This document shows, one piece after another, positions 39,946-48,506 of a stretch of DNA of 64,000 bases (positions are counted from its first letter, which is position 1; the number at the start of each line of letters is the position of its first letter). Origin of the DNA: Neobacillus cucumis (GTDB lineage: Bacteria > Bacillota > Bacilli > Bacillales > Cytobacillaceae). The stretch covers positions 248,001-312,000 of the forward strand of contig NZ_JAFBEX010000003.1 in assembly GCF_016908975.1 (NCBI RefSeq), read 5' to 3'. The position numbers and the translations under genes were made by a program. The notes beneath the pieces were generated by a model that saw nothing but the letters and a program-made list of their open reading frames with translations, was not told where the DNA came from and ran no database searches.

Positions 39946-40587
39946 TCACCTCTTCTTAATACTTATGGCTATTCCGTCTCCTACTGGTAAAATAACGGTA
40001 TGATATTCAGAGTGATTCATTAACCACTTATTGAAATCAGCTATTTTTTTGACCAAGTTTCGAGTTCTTTTGAATTCAATCTCATCTTCGGCAACGAGAC
40101 CTTTAAATAGGACATTATCCGTGACAATTAATCCATCTGCTTTCAAACACTTTGCATACAACTCAAAAAACTTTTTGTATTGACCTTTTGCAGCGTCAAT
40201 AAAGATCGCATCAAATGGACCATGTGCATGCACATCATTCTCTACTTCCAGGGCATCTCCCTCGATGCAGATAATTTGTCCGCCTTTTCCTGAACGCTGA
40301 ATAAATTCTTTGGCCGTTTGAATTCTATCCAAATCCCTTTCAATCGTAACAACTTCTGCCTCAGGAAGGGCTTCGGCCATCCTTAAAGCAGAATAACCAA
40401 TTGCTGTTCCGACCTCAAGAATTTTTTTGGATCCATGAATTCTCAATAATTGCAACATGGTTTCAATGCCTGCAAGTTCCATGATGGGAACATGATGTTC
40501 GCTAGCATATTTCTCCATTTCTGTAAATAAACTATTCCTTTCGGGAATAAGACCTTCTATATAAGAATGCAGCTTTTCATTTAACAA
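39946..40587 (-). CDS. trmR: tRNA 5-hydroxyuridine methyltransferase TrmR (YrrM)
   Basis: SAM-dependent O-methyltransferase that turns 5-hydroxyuridine-34 into 5-methoxyuridine in B. subtilis. SAM motif ILEVGTAIGYSALRMAEAL is near residue 56, with VVTIERD and DAIFIDAAKGQYKKFFE. The TTG at 40587 has GAGGTGA 7 bases before it. It is 213 residues and heads trmR-trhP1-trhP2-udk. Confidence 0.92.
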   Translation of the reverse strand: MLNEKLHSYIEGLIPERNSLFTEMEKYASEHHVPIMELAGIETMLQLLRIHGSKKILEVGTAIGYSALRMAEALPEAEVVTIERDLDRIQTAKEFIQRSGKGGQIICIEGDALEVENDVHAHGPFDAIFIDAAKGQYKKFFELYAKCLKADGLIVTDNVLFKGLVAEDEIEFKRTRNLVKKIADFNKWLMNHSEYHTVILPVGDGIAISIKKR

Positions 40588-40874
40588 GCTGCCGTCACCT
40601 CTATCCTCATAAGAAAACCGGAAGCTTTCATCCGGAAGATTCTTAAATTCAAATGCTTTTATTATTTGCCAAAAAAGAATGCTTTAGACATGAAAAAATA
40701 GCGTTCACAGAATCAAATGAAAACCAGCTAAAAGAAATAACTTTTAGAGCTATTCACAGCAAAATCTGCCGCCAGTTCTGTATCTGTGGGTTACGCTATA
40801 GAATACATATTAAAATACCTGAACTATTCTACCATAAAAATAGGGGGAATGCTAATCTTTCCCCCACGTTCACA

Positions 40875-42011
40875 TTATTTTTTATTGGAAATATACTCAG
40901 CCTTTTTCTGATTGTGCTCAGCCAATGTTCTTGTAAAAATAACATCACCATTATCTGTTGCAAGGAAATAGTAATAATCGGTTTGAGCCGGTTCAAGTGC
41001 TGCCTCAATGGATATTCTACCTGCACTAGCAATCGGTCCAGGTGGTAGCCCAGTATGCTTATAGGTATTATAGGGTGAATCTACCTCTAAATCTTTATAA
41101 TAGATTTTTTCTTTATGTCTGCCTTGTGCATATAAAACGGTTGGATCTGTTTGCAGTGGCATCCCTTTTTTCATCCGATTATAAAAAACACTGGCAATCG
41201 TTTTACGATCAGCTTTTGCGCTTGCTTCCTCTTCAACAAGAGAGGCCATTGTTAATAATTGATGAACAGACAGCTTCTTTTCTTTCCTTTTCTCTGTGTA
41301 ATCAGATAGTACCATTCTCGTTTTATCGAGCATCGCGGTGACGATTTCATCCAGAGTAGGATTTGGTTTATAGAATGGATAGGTGGCCGGATAGAGATAA
41401 CCTTCCAGTGGATATTTTACAGTTGAATGCAAGATTTCATCTGTTAAGATGTCTGGATATTTGGTCATTAGCGTTTTAATATATTGACGATTATTTAGTT
41501 TGTTAAACACATCATTCTCATTTTGGTTGGTCGCCTTTGCTATGATCCCAGCAATTTCCTTAAGCTGTTTCCCTTCAGGAATCGTTATTTTAAAAGTGGC
41601 ATTTGCTAATACTTTACCGTTTTTTAAACGATTGACAATTTCAGGAACTCCCATTGAAGGACTTAATTGATACTCGCCTGCCATAAAGCCGCCTTCGTTT
41701 TTAAACTTGACATAGTACTTAAAAACCTTTGCGCTCTTAATGATTCCATTTTGCTCTAATCTTTCACCAATTCCTGTAACAGATGAGCCCATTGGAATAT
41801 CAACTGTTTTTGTGGTTTTACTGTTTGAATCAACTGGTTTTAATGCGGATGTTATGTAAAGGTAACCTCCGCCGCCTATTAAAAGGATGAATAAGAGCAG
41901 AAAGATGGAAATATATAAAACAATCCTTCGGACAATTTTCGCTTCATGATGATGTTCTAACATTTTTTGTCGAATAACAGCTTTTTTATGTTCTTTGTCG
42001 TTTGTCTTCAT
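40875..42011 (-). CDS. mltG: Endolytic transglycosylase MltG (YrrL)
   Basis: Membrane-anchored murein transglycosylase that trims nascent glycan strands. One membrane span (about residues 30-53), a LysM-like domain, and the YceG catalytic domain with the likely catalytic Glu in ASLVEEEASAKAD. Further conserved parts are YPLEGYLYPATY and LQTDPTVLYA. The ATG follows GGGAAGGGGG. The 287 bases to trmR hold a weak hairpin and no gene. Confidence 0.94.
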   Translation of the reverse strand: MKTNDKEHKKAVIRQKMLEHHHEAKIVRRIVLYISIFLLLFILLIGGGGYLYITSALKPVDSNSKTTKTVDIPMGSSVTGIGERLEQNGIIKSAKVFKYYVKFKNEGGFMAGEYQLSPSMGVPEIVNRLKNGKVLANATFKITIPEGKQLKEIAGIIAKATNQNENDVFNKLNNRQYIKTLMTKYPDILTDEILHSTVKYPLEGYLYPATYPFYKPNPTLDEIVTAMLDKTRMVLSDYTEKRKEKKLSVHQLLTMASLVEEEASAKADRKTIASVFYNRMKKGMPLQTDPTVLYAQGRHKEKIYYKDLEVDSPYNTYKHTGLPPGPIASAGRISIEAALEPAQTDYYYFLATDNGDVIFTRTLAEHNQKKAEYISNKK

Positions 42012-42148
42012 CTTGTCCCCCTTCCCGATGCCAATGGTACATGAACGCTTGTTTATCTATACATTCAATAAAATCCAATCAATATTAATTTGAGCACATA
42101 GTACGAAAAATGTCAATTTAACAAGCAATATGTCAAAATTAGACGAAC

Positions 42149-42182
42149 AAAAAAACCGACTCATGATAAGCCGGTTCAAAAA
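42149..42182 (-). terminator. Terminator after yrzB
   Basis: The stem AACCGGCT/AGTCGGTT (one G-U pair) is followed by TTTTTT on the minus strand. Confidence 0.8.
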
Positions 42183-42185
42183 ATC

Positions 42186-42485
42186 TTATTCTTCTTGTTC
42201 TTCATTGAAGGTATTGAATACTTCTTCTACCATATCCCATTCTTCATCTGTTTCAATTTCCATTAACTCTCCGAAACCGCCATCTTCCGTAGGAATATAA
42301 GCATAGGTTAGAATATCAATTTCTTCTTCCTCATCTTCATTAGCCCCTACTGGGTAAAAGAATACATAGGACTTTTCATATTCATCAGAGTCAAATGTGA
42401 AAAGTATTTCAAATAATTGTTCATCGCCATTTTCATCAACTAGTGTAATGTAGCGATCTTCTTCGTGATTATGATTTTGTGCCAT
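42186..42485 (-). CDS. yrzB: YrzB family acidic protein (DUF1292)
   Basis: Very acidic 99-residue protein ([20 protein letters not shown]). The DUF1292 family has no proven function and is often next to ruvX, as here. The ATG follows GAGGTGGAAAA. It is last in yrzL-ruvX-yrzB. Confidence 0.9.
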   Translation of the reverse strand: MAQNHNHEEDRYITLVDENGDEQLFEILFTFDSDEYEKSYVFFYPVGANEDEEEEIDILTYAYIPTEDGGFGELMEIETDEEWDMVEEVFNTFNEEQEE

Positions 42486-42497
42486 TTTTCCACCTCA

Positions 42498-42914
42498 TTA
42501 TTTTTGGCTATCAAGAAAACCTTGTAGGATCATGACGGCTGCCATTTTATCAATGACCTTTTTGCGCTTTTTCCGACTGACATCTGCCTCAAGCAAAACA
42601 CGTTCTGCAGCCATTGTGGTTAATCGCTCGTCCCATAAAACGGTTGGAACAGCAAATCTGCCCTCTACTTCTGCAGCAAATTTTTGACTTGCTTCACCTC
42701 GCGGTCCAATCGTCCCATTCATATTTTTAGGTAATCCGATAACGACTTTATCGACTTGATACTCATTTATTAATTGCCCAATTTCCTCAAAACCAAACTC
42801 TTGTTTTTCTTCGTTGATTTTGAGCGTTTTTAGACCCTGCGCCGTCCAGCCTAGCTCATCACTCAAAGCTACCCCAACGGTTTTTGAGCCTACATCTAAT
42901 CCCAATACACGCAT
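42498..42914 (-). CDS. ruvX: RuvX/YqgF family nuclease (pre-16S rRNA processing or Holliday junction resolvase)
   Basis: RNase H-like nuclease of 138 residues. Catalytic acidic positions are D7 in [16 protein letters not shown], and Glu/Asp in WDERLTT. YqgF proteins mature the 16S rRNA 5' end and have also been described as junction resolvases. The ATG follows GAGGGTTAATAG. It is flanked by yrzL and yrzB in the usual order. Confidence 0.94.
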   Translation of the reverse strand: MRVLGLDVGSKTVGVALSDELGWTAQGLKTLKINEEKQEFGFEEIGQLINEYQVDKVVIGLPKNMNGTIGPRGEASQKFAAEVEGRFAVPTVLWDERLTTMAAERVLLEADVSRKKRKKVIDKMAAVMILQGFLDSQK

Positions 42915-42917
42915 CTA

Positions 42918-43184
42918 TTAACCCTCTCGTTGTTGTTTTAGATAGGATTTAACCAGTTCTTCAATAATTTCATCCCGTTCTAGCTTACGGATGATATTAC
43001 GGGCGTCACGATGCCGAGGAATATAGGCAGGATCACCTGACAATAGATATCCTACTATCTGATTAATTGGATTATATCCTTTTTCTTGTAAGGCCTCGTA
43101 TACTTGAAAAAGTACATCGTTTACGTCATGTTCAAACGGATCTTCCGGAAAATTAAACCGCATTGTTTTATCAAATGAGCTCAT
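42918..43184 (-). CDS. yrzL: IreB family regulatory phosphoprotein (YrzL)
   Basis: UPF0297/IreB family, 88 residues ([25 protein letters not shown]). In enterococci IreB is a substrate of the Ser/Thr kinase IreK and affects cephalosporin tolerance. The N-terminal Thr-rich part fits this. I chose the ATG at 43184 after GAGGTGGAGA; the upstream extension is not family-like. Repeat A7 lies between it and alaS. Confidence 0.93.
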   Translation of the reverse strand: MSSFDKTMRFNFPEDPFEHDVNDVLFQVYEALQEKGYNPINQIVGYLLSGDPAYIPRHRDARNIIRKLERDEIIEELVKSYLKQQREG

Positions 43185-43258
43185 GTCTCCACCTCGCTTA
43201 TTAGTTGACGAGAATTGTAGTGTCAAACTGCAGGGCCTACACACTGCAACATTTCTGA

Positions 43259-43381
43259 TGTCTAGCTACAGCACCTAGGGGGCTCGGGGTCATAAGCCAA
43301 TCCATCAAGAAGGTTAAAGAACAACCTTCTCGCCGGCTTGACTTATGCCTGTCGGCCCTGGGCAAGGCGCTTCCGCTTTTC
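43259..43381. repeat. Repeat family A copy (A7)
   Basis: The ends are TGTCTAGCTACAGCACCT and AGGCGCTTCCGCTTTT, with internal stem AGAAGGTT/AACCTTCT. It lies between alaS and yrzL. Confidence 0.85.
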
Positions 43382-43419
43382 TTTTAGTTACCTATATTTT
43401 ACACTAGTTTGTCCCATTA

Positions 43420-46056
43420 TCAAACGGATTTCACCCATTCAGCAACGAATTGAAGTGCAGTATCCAATTTCTCCGGATCTTTTCCACCAGCTTGCGCCAT
43501 ATCTGGACGACCGCCTCCGCCGCCTCCGCATCGGGAAGCAACCTCTTTAATTAATTTACCTGCATGATAGCCTTTTTCAATTAGGTCCTTCGTGACGGCT
43601 GCAATTAAATTAACTTTTCCATCATGTGCACTACCAAGGACGATGACAGCAGATCCAAGCTTTTGTTTCAAATCATCGGCCATATTTCGTAAATTATTCA
43701 TATCAGCCGCTTGGACTCTGGCAGATAAAACCGTCACGCCCTCAATTTCTTTTGCATTGGAAACAAGGTTGCCTGCCTCAATATTTCCAAGCTTGGCTGC
43801 AAGTGATTCATTTTCACGCTGCAGCTGCTTGATTTCCGTTAATAAACCTTCAATTCGGCTGCTAATATCTTTGGGATTGGTTTTTAATTTTTCAGCTGTA
43901 TCATTTAATAAACGAACCTGCTCATTTAGTAGTTTATAAGCGGATTCACCTGTAACAGCTTCAATCCTTCTTGTTCCTGCACCAATTCCACCCTCGGAAA
44001 CAATTTTAAATAAACCAATAACAGATGTATTTGGTACGTGGCATCCACCGCAAAGCTCAAGGCTGTAATCGCCGACTCTAACTACACGAACAATATCGCC
44101 ATACTTCTCACCAAAGAGTGCCATGGCCCCCATTGCCTTCGCTTCAGCAATTGGCTTTAAGTTAATATCAACTTCGATATTGCGCCAAATCTTTTCATTT
44201 ACAATGCGTTCGACTTGTTCTAATTCTTCCGGCTTCACTTGACCAAAGTGTGAAAAGTCAAAACGGAGACGATCAGGTTCAACTAACGATCCAGCCTGGT
44301 TGACATGCTCTCCAAGAATATCCTTTAATGCACGGTGAAGCAAATGTGTTGCAGTATGGTTTTTAATAATTTTGACACGATTCTCTGCGTCGACTGTTGC
44401 TGTTACCTGTTGATTGGTTTTCAGTTGTCCGTTTTCAATTGCAACCTTATGAAGGTTTTGACCATTCGGTGCTTTTTGAACATCTTTAACCGCAACCGTC
44501 ACGCCATCCCCTTGAAGCAAGCCTCGGTCAGCAATCTGACCACCGCTTTCTGCGTAAAAAGGAGTGATATCAAGGATTACTTGTACCTCTTCACCTGTTC
44601 CAGCTGTTTCAACTAACTGACCTTCTTTAATAATCGCAATGACTGTAGAATTCGTGTTTAATTCGTCATAACCAACAAATTTACTTTCAAGTGTAACATC
44701 ACGTAGGACACCGCCTTGAACTTGCATGGAATCGACATCCTGACGAGCTGCACGAGCACGTTCGCGCTGCTGTTCCATTTCTGCCTCAAATCCATCATGA
44801 TCGACTTTCATGCCTTCTTCTTCCGCATATTCCTCTGTTAATTCAACCGGGAAACCATACGTGTCATATAAACGGAAAATATCAGCACCCGAGATGGTAT
44901 TACTGCCCTTTTCCTTTTCCTTGCTGATGACGTTTGATAAAATGGTTAAGCCCTCATGAAGGGTCTCATGGAAACGTTCTTCCTCATTTTTGATAACTTT
45001 TTGAATAAATTCGGTCTTATCCTTTACTTCTGGATAGTAATCCTGCATAATCTCGCCAACTACAGGTACCAATTCAAACATAAATGGACGATTAATATTG
45101 ATTTGCTTCGCATAGCGAACAGCACGTCGCAACAGGCGGCGCAATACATAGCCGCGTCCTTCATTGGACGGCAATGCTCCATCACCAACAGCAAAAGCAA
45201 CCGTCCGGATATGGTCTGCAATTACTTTAAAAGCGACATCCTTTTCTTTGTCCACACCGTAACTTACGCCAGATATTTCTTCTGTTGCCCGGATAATCGG
45301 GATAAATAAATCGGTATCAAAGTTGGTTGGAACATTTTGAACAACGGATGCCATCCGCTCAAGTCCCATTCCAGTATCAATATTTTTCTTTGGCAGTGGG
45401 GTATAGGTACCATCAGGGTTATGGTTAAATTGTGAAAATACCAGATTCCAAACCTCTAAATAGCGTTCATTTTCACCGCCTGGATACAATTCAGGGTCCG
45501 AAGAATCATCTCCATACTCAGGACCTCGGTCATAGAAAATTTCTGTGTTTGGTCCACTTGGGCCTTCCCCAATGTCCCAGAAGTTCCCTTCCAAGCGAAT
45601 AATCCGCTCCTCTGGAATACCAATCGTTTTATGCCAAATTTCATATGCCTCATGATCCTCTGGATGGACCGTCACACTTAATAACTCTGGGTCAAAACCA
45701 ATCCATTTTTCTGCAGTTAGAAACTCCCATGCCCAAATGATGGCTTCTTCCTTGAAGTAATCACCGATTGAAAAGTTTCCAAGCATTTCGAAAAACGTAT
45801 GGTGGCGGGCTGTTTTTCCGACATTTTCAATATCATTGGTACGGATTGATTTTTGTGCATTAGTAATTCTCGGATTTTCTGGAACCACACGACCGTCAAA
45901 GTATTTCTTTAATGTAGCGACACCGCTGTTAATCCATAATAATGATGGGTCATCATGCGGAACAAGTGATGCACTTGGTTCAATGTTATGTCCTTTTTCT
46001 TCGTTAAAAAACTGAAGAAACATAGAACGAATTTGCGCTCCTGTTAATTTTTTCAT
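43420..46056 (-). CDS. alaS: Alanyl-tRNA synthetase AlaS
   Basis: Class II synthetase of 878 residues. The N-terminal aminoacylation domain is followed by the editing domain with zinc-binding [11 protein letters not shown] and [11 protein letters not shown], and the C-terminal oligomerisation/C-Ala domain with glycine-rich [16 protein letters not shown]. The ATG follows AGGAGGTCTATAAAAA. Expression should be controlled by the T-box leader upstream, which senses uncharged tRNA-Ala. The promoter is TTGACA-17-TATAAT. Confidence 0.99.
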   Translation of the reverse strand: MKKLTGAQIRSMFLQFFNEEKGHNIEPSASLVPHDDPSLLWINSGVATLKKYFDGRVVPENPRITNAQKSIRTNDIENVGKTARHHTFFEMLGNFSIGDYFKEEAIIWAWEFLTAEKWIGFDPELLSVTVHPEDHEAYEIWHKTIGIPEERIIRLEGNFWDIGEGPSGPNTEIFYDRGPEYGDDSSDPELYPGGENERYLEVWNLVFSQFNHNPDGTYTPLPKKNIDTGMGLERMASVVQNVPTNFDTDLFIPIIRATEEISGVSYGVDKEKDVAFKVIADHIRTVAFAVGDGALPSNEGRGYVLRRLLRRAVRYAKQININRPFMFELVPVVGEIMQDYYPEVKDKTEFIQKVIKNEEERFHETLHEGLTILSNVISKEKEKGSNTISGADIFRLYDTYGFPVELTEEYAEEEGMKVDHDGFEAEMEQQRERARAARQDVDSMQVQGGVLRDVTLESKFVGYDELNTNSTVIAIIKEGQLVETAGTGEEVQVILDITPFYAESGGQIADRGLLQGDGVTVAVKDVQKAPNGQNLHKVAIENGQLKTNQQVTATVDAENRVKIIKNHTATHLLHRALKDILGEHVNQAGSLVEPDRLRFDFSHFGQVKPEELEQVERIVNEKIWRNIEVDINLKPIAEAKAMGAMALFGEKYGDIVRVVRVGDYSLELCGGCHVPNTSVIGLFKIVSEGGIGAGTRRIEAVTGESAYKLLNEQVRLLNDTAEKLKTNPKDISSRIEGLLTEIKQLQRENESLAAKLGNIEAGNLVSNAKEIEGVTVLSARVQAADMNNLRNMADDLKQKLGSAVIVLGSAHDGKVNLIAAVTKDLIEKGYHAGKLIKEVASRCGGGGGGRPDMAQAGGKDPEKLDTALQFVAEWVKSV

Positions 46057-46091
46057 TTTTTATAGACCTCCTTTAATTTAAAGGCTCTTTT

Positions 46092-46142
46092 AAATTAGGC
46101 TGTTGATTTCTGCTACAGATTCAACCTTTAACACACCTTTTT
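46092..46142. repeat. Repeat family B, degenerate short copy (b5) in the alaS leader
   Basis: AGGCTGTTGATTTCTGCT...CCTTTAACACACC resembles short B copies b3 and b4 with decay. It lies between the T-box terminator and the alaS ribosome site, so it is part of the mRNA leader. Confidence 0.55.
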
Positions 46143-46150
46143 AAAAAAGC

Positions 46151-46395
46151 ACACAAAAAAGCCCTCATCCCAAAACAGGGACGAGAGCTAGTCTCGCGGT
46201 ACCACCCTGATTATGAATACAAAAAGCCTGTATTCATCTCTCAATTACAGCCTTAACGCGGCAATGACGGCAGTGATTAGCTGCACTCCGGAATAGCTTT
46301 CTGTTATCCTTCATCTAGAGCTTCTTTCAGCCTGGGAAGCTCCTCTCTTTTACGCAAGTACGCGTTACAGATGGACTACAACATACTTAATTCCT
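46151..46395 (-). promoter_or_regulatory. T-box riboswitch leader of alaS
   Basis: The minus strand carries the T-box core GGGTGGTACCGCG (within 46209-46195). Next is a terminator stem CTCGTCCCTG...GGGATGAGGGC with TTTTTT (46186-46154). Upstream, a large Stem I is closed by AACGCG/CGCGTT. Uncharged tRNA-Ala should stabilise the antiterminator and allow alaS transcription. A GCT triplet near the 3' side of Stem I could be the alanine specifier, but I could not fold it with certainty. Confidence 0.93.
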
Positions 46396-46428
46396 TCTAC
46401 ATTTTTAAACAATTATTCTATATGACGA

Positions 46429-46457
46429 ATTATAGCCACCAACAAAACGTTTGTCAA
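46429..46457 (-). promoter_or_regulatory. SigA promoter of alaS
   Basis: Consensus TTGACA (46457-46452), 17 bases, TATAAT (46434-46429). The -35 box overlaps the TGA stop of yrrI. Confidence 0.9.
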
Positions 46458-47518
46458 TTTGAATCGTTAATTAGGTGGTTTTTTGCATGAATGATACCCA
46501 CCTTTATAACCGCAAGAATGGGAACAGCAAGAATTAATCCAAGAATTCCGCCAACTTCACCGCCCGTTGTTAAAGCCGCCATAATTAATAAAGGGTGCAT
46601 ATGCAAACTCTTTCCAACGATATACGGCGACAATATATTGCCTTCTAAAAACTGTAAACCAAAGACAATCACAACGGTAATGATCACTAACTTAATAGAA
46701 ACAGTGGCGGCAATGATTACCGCTGGGATAGCTCCAATGATGGGTCCAAAATAGGGAATGACATTTGTTGCCCCGACAATTAACCCTAAAAGAAGCGGAT
46801 AATTCAGATGAAAAAGCCAAAATAACAGAGAAGAAACACTGCCAATAATGATACAAACAAGCAGCTGACCTCTAATGTAGCCGCCGAGTGACTGATCTAC
46901 ATCCTTCAGAAACATTGTCCCTTTTCTTCGCCATTTTTTAGGACTTAAGTACCACACAGTCCTTTTTAATAATGGGTAATCTTTAAGCATATAGAACGCA
47001 ATAAAAGGAATGATCATCATCAAAAGAGCAGAATTTAATATGTCGACTAGGATATTAACGATAATCGTTAATAGTGAGTTAAGCTTATTTTCAATTGCAT
47101 CGATTCCATCATCAACCCGTGCCTGCAATCCATCAGGCCATTCCTTTGTATGTTTTTGCAGCAGGGCAATCCATTCTCGATATTGTTCAGCAAACACAGG
47201 TGCACTTTCAGATAAATCTTTTATTTGATTAATGACGATGGGAATTCCTTTATATAAAGAAAAACCGATGCCGCCAAAAAAAATAACATAAATCAAGATG
47301 ATAGCAAGGCCTCGGTGAAGCCCTTTTTCATGTAATTTTTCCACAATGGGGTGAAGTAAATACGTAATAAACCCGGCAATGATAAATGGAAAAAGAATCG
47401 TTCCAATAATTCGAACAATCGGCATCCACAAAGAACTAATCTTTAAAAAAACATAGATGGCGATTAATAAAAGGAGTACAAACCCAATTCGATAATACCA
47501 TTTTAAACGAATATCCAC
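46454..47518 (-). CDS. yrrI: AI-2E family transporter YrrI
   Basis: Polytopic membrane protein of 354 residues from the AI-2E/PerM family, with about seven or eight spans. The family includes autoinducer exporters and Na+/H+ antiporters; the substrate is unknown here. Family motifs include PYFGPIIGAIPAVI and LEGNILSPYIVGKSLHMHPL. The GTG start follows GGAGGGCTTCGAC. Confidence 0.9.
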   Translation of the reverse strand: MDIRLKWYYRIGFVLLLLIAIYVFLKISSLWMPIVRIIGTILFPFIIAGFITYLLHPIVEKLHEKGLHRGLAIILIYVIFFGGIGFSLYKGIPIVINQIKDLSESAPVFAEQYREWIALLQKHTKEWPDGLQARVDDGIDAIENKLNSLLTIIVNILVDILNSALLMMIIPFIAFYMLKDYPLLKRTVWYLSPKKWRRKGTMFLKDVDQSLGGYIRGQLLVCIIIGSVSSLLFWLFHLNYPLLLGLIVGATNVIPYFGPIIGAIPAVIIAATVSIKLVIITVVIVFGLQFLEGNILSPYIVGKSLHMHPLLIMAALTTGGEVGGILGLILAVPILAVIKVGIIHAKNHLINDSN

Positions 47519-47576
47519 GTCGAAGCCCTCCTTACATTAGTTTTGGAGACTGCTGGTGGAAATATACAAGTTATAC

Positions 47577-47606
47577 TAAATCCCCCTCAGAACTTTGAGG
47601 GGGATA
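47577..47606 (-). terminator. Hairpin after yrzQ
   Basis: The strong stem ATCCCCCTCA/TGAGGGGGAT has a 5-6-base loop and short T-tracts. It sits directly after yrzQ and before yrrI. Confidence 0.6.
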
Positions 47607-47609
47607 CAT

Positions 47610-47744
47610 TTAAAGTATTACACGTTTAAGCTTTTTTTGCATTCTTTTCATATTGCGGGCTGACATCATATTATTCCTTTGGGCAATATTATATGCTGCC
47701 ATTCCTGCACCAAAAACAAGCATGGTCGTCATCATTTTATTCAT
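47610..47744 (-). CDS. yrzQ: YrzQ-like small protein (DUF3918)
   Basis: Protein of 44 residues: a hydrophobic, glycine-containing N-terminus (MNKMMTTMLVFGAGMAAYNI) and a strongly basic tail with RNMKRMQKKLKR. This resembles B. subtilis YrzQ at the same locus. The ATG follows GAGGTGAGACGC. Function unknown. Confidence 0.78.
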   Translation of the reverse strand: MNKMMTTMLVFGAGMAAYNIAQRNNMMSARNMKRMQKKLKRVIL

Positions 47745-47801
47745 GCGTCTCACCTCTTAGACAAATTGGCCAGACAAACAAACGAGGGGACCTCGATGTT
47801 T

Positions 47802-47993
47802 TTAAATCGTATAACGACGTTCTTCTTCTTCAAACAGATCATCTAATGAACTGAGTGACCCGTCTTCTTCAACCTGATGGGTATTGATGATTCCTTTGTT
47901 AACGGAGAGTTCAATAAAACAATTCCAGCAATAATACTGGTTAATACCAATTTTGCCGATATCTTTGCTTTGACAATTGGGACACTTTAACAC
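47802..47993 (-). CDS. yrzR: Zinc-ribbon protein YrzR-like
   Basis: A 63-residue protein with two CxxC knuckles, CPNC near residue 4 and CWNC near residue 23, followed by an acidic tail (LFEEEERR). A structural zinc ribbon is likely. I chose the GTG at 47993 after GAGGTGTCTTTTC. The name comes from position between yrzQ and yrrD. Confidence 0.75.
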   Translation of the reverse strand: MLKCPNCQSKDIGKIGINQYYCWNCFIELSVNKGIINTHQVEEDGSLSSLDDLFEEEERRYTI

Positions 47994-48004
47994 GAAAAGA
48001 CACC

Positions 48005-48481
48005 TCACGTATCATTTACATCTACGATAATGGCATCCTTTCCGATCGCGACGGGCTTACCGGATTGAATGACTTGTTTGCCTTCCGTGATTTCCGAAAA
48101 GAAGCCATCCGTAATCTCATACCCTACGATTGTGCCCAATTCTTCCTGAAAATATACATCTTTTAACAATCCGAGGGAGTCACCGCTTTTAGAAAGCATC
48201 AACATCCCATCGATCGCATGTTGATGGTTTAATGTATATTCAGGACTCTCCTTTAATTTTTTTAAATACTTGGAATCCTCAATCATGACCCCATCCCAGC
48301 CAAAGGAGGCGACCTTTTGTATATCAAGGAAGTAGGTTTGTTTGAAGAATATTCCTTTTTTGACTAAGAGTCCGTCAACTTTTCCAGTGCTAGCGATACA
48401 AAGATCCATTATTTCACCTATTTTTGTTCCACTTCTGGTTTCAAAAACAGGCTGTCCTTTTAATAACGAAAATGTCGGCAA
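48005..48481 (-). CDS. yrrD: PRC-barrel domain protein YrrD
   Basis: Two PRC-barrel-like repeats: SLLKGQPVFETRSGTKIGEI at the N-terminus and MLMLSKSGDSLGLLKDVYF about 80 residues later. Related proteins bind RNA-processing or photosynthetic partners; no role is known here. I prefer the TTG at 48481 with GGGGGGTGAAAACTC upstream. It avoids overlap with recD2 and gives 158 residues. An alternative start at 48520 would add 13 residues and overlap recD2. Confidence 0.85.
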   Translation of the reverse strand: MPTFSLLKGQPVFETRSGTKIGEIMDLCIASTGKVDGLLVKKGIFFKQTYFLDIQKVASFGWDGVMIEDSKYLKKLKESPEYTLNHQHAIDGMLMLSKSGDSLGLLKDVYFQEELGTIVGYEITDGFFSEITEGKQVIQSGKPVAIGKDAIIVDVNDT

Positions 48482-48506
48482 AGAGTTTTCACCCCCCGAA
48501 CATTTC

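Noticed and set aside
40653..41048. Plus-strand ORF of 131 codons between trmR and mltG
   Set aside because: It runs into the 3' end of mltG antisense, has no good ribosome site and no recognisable protein features.
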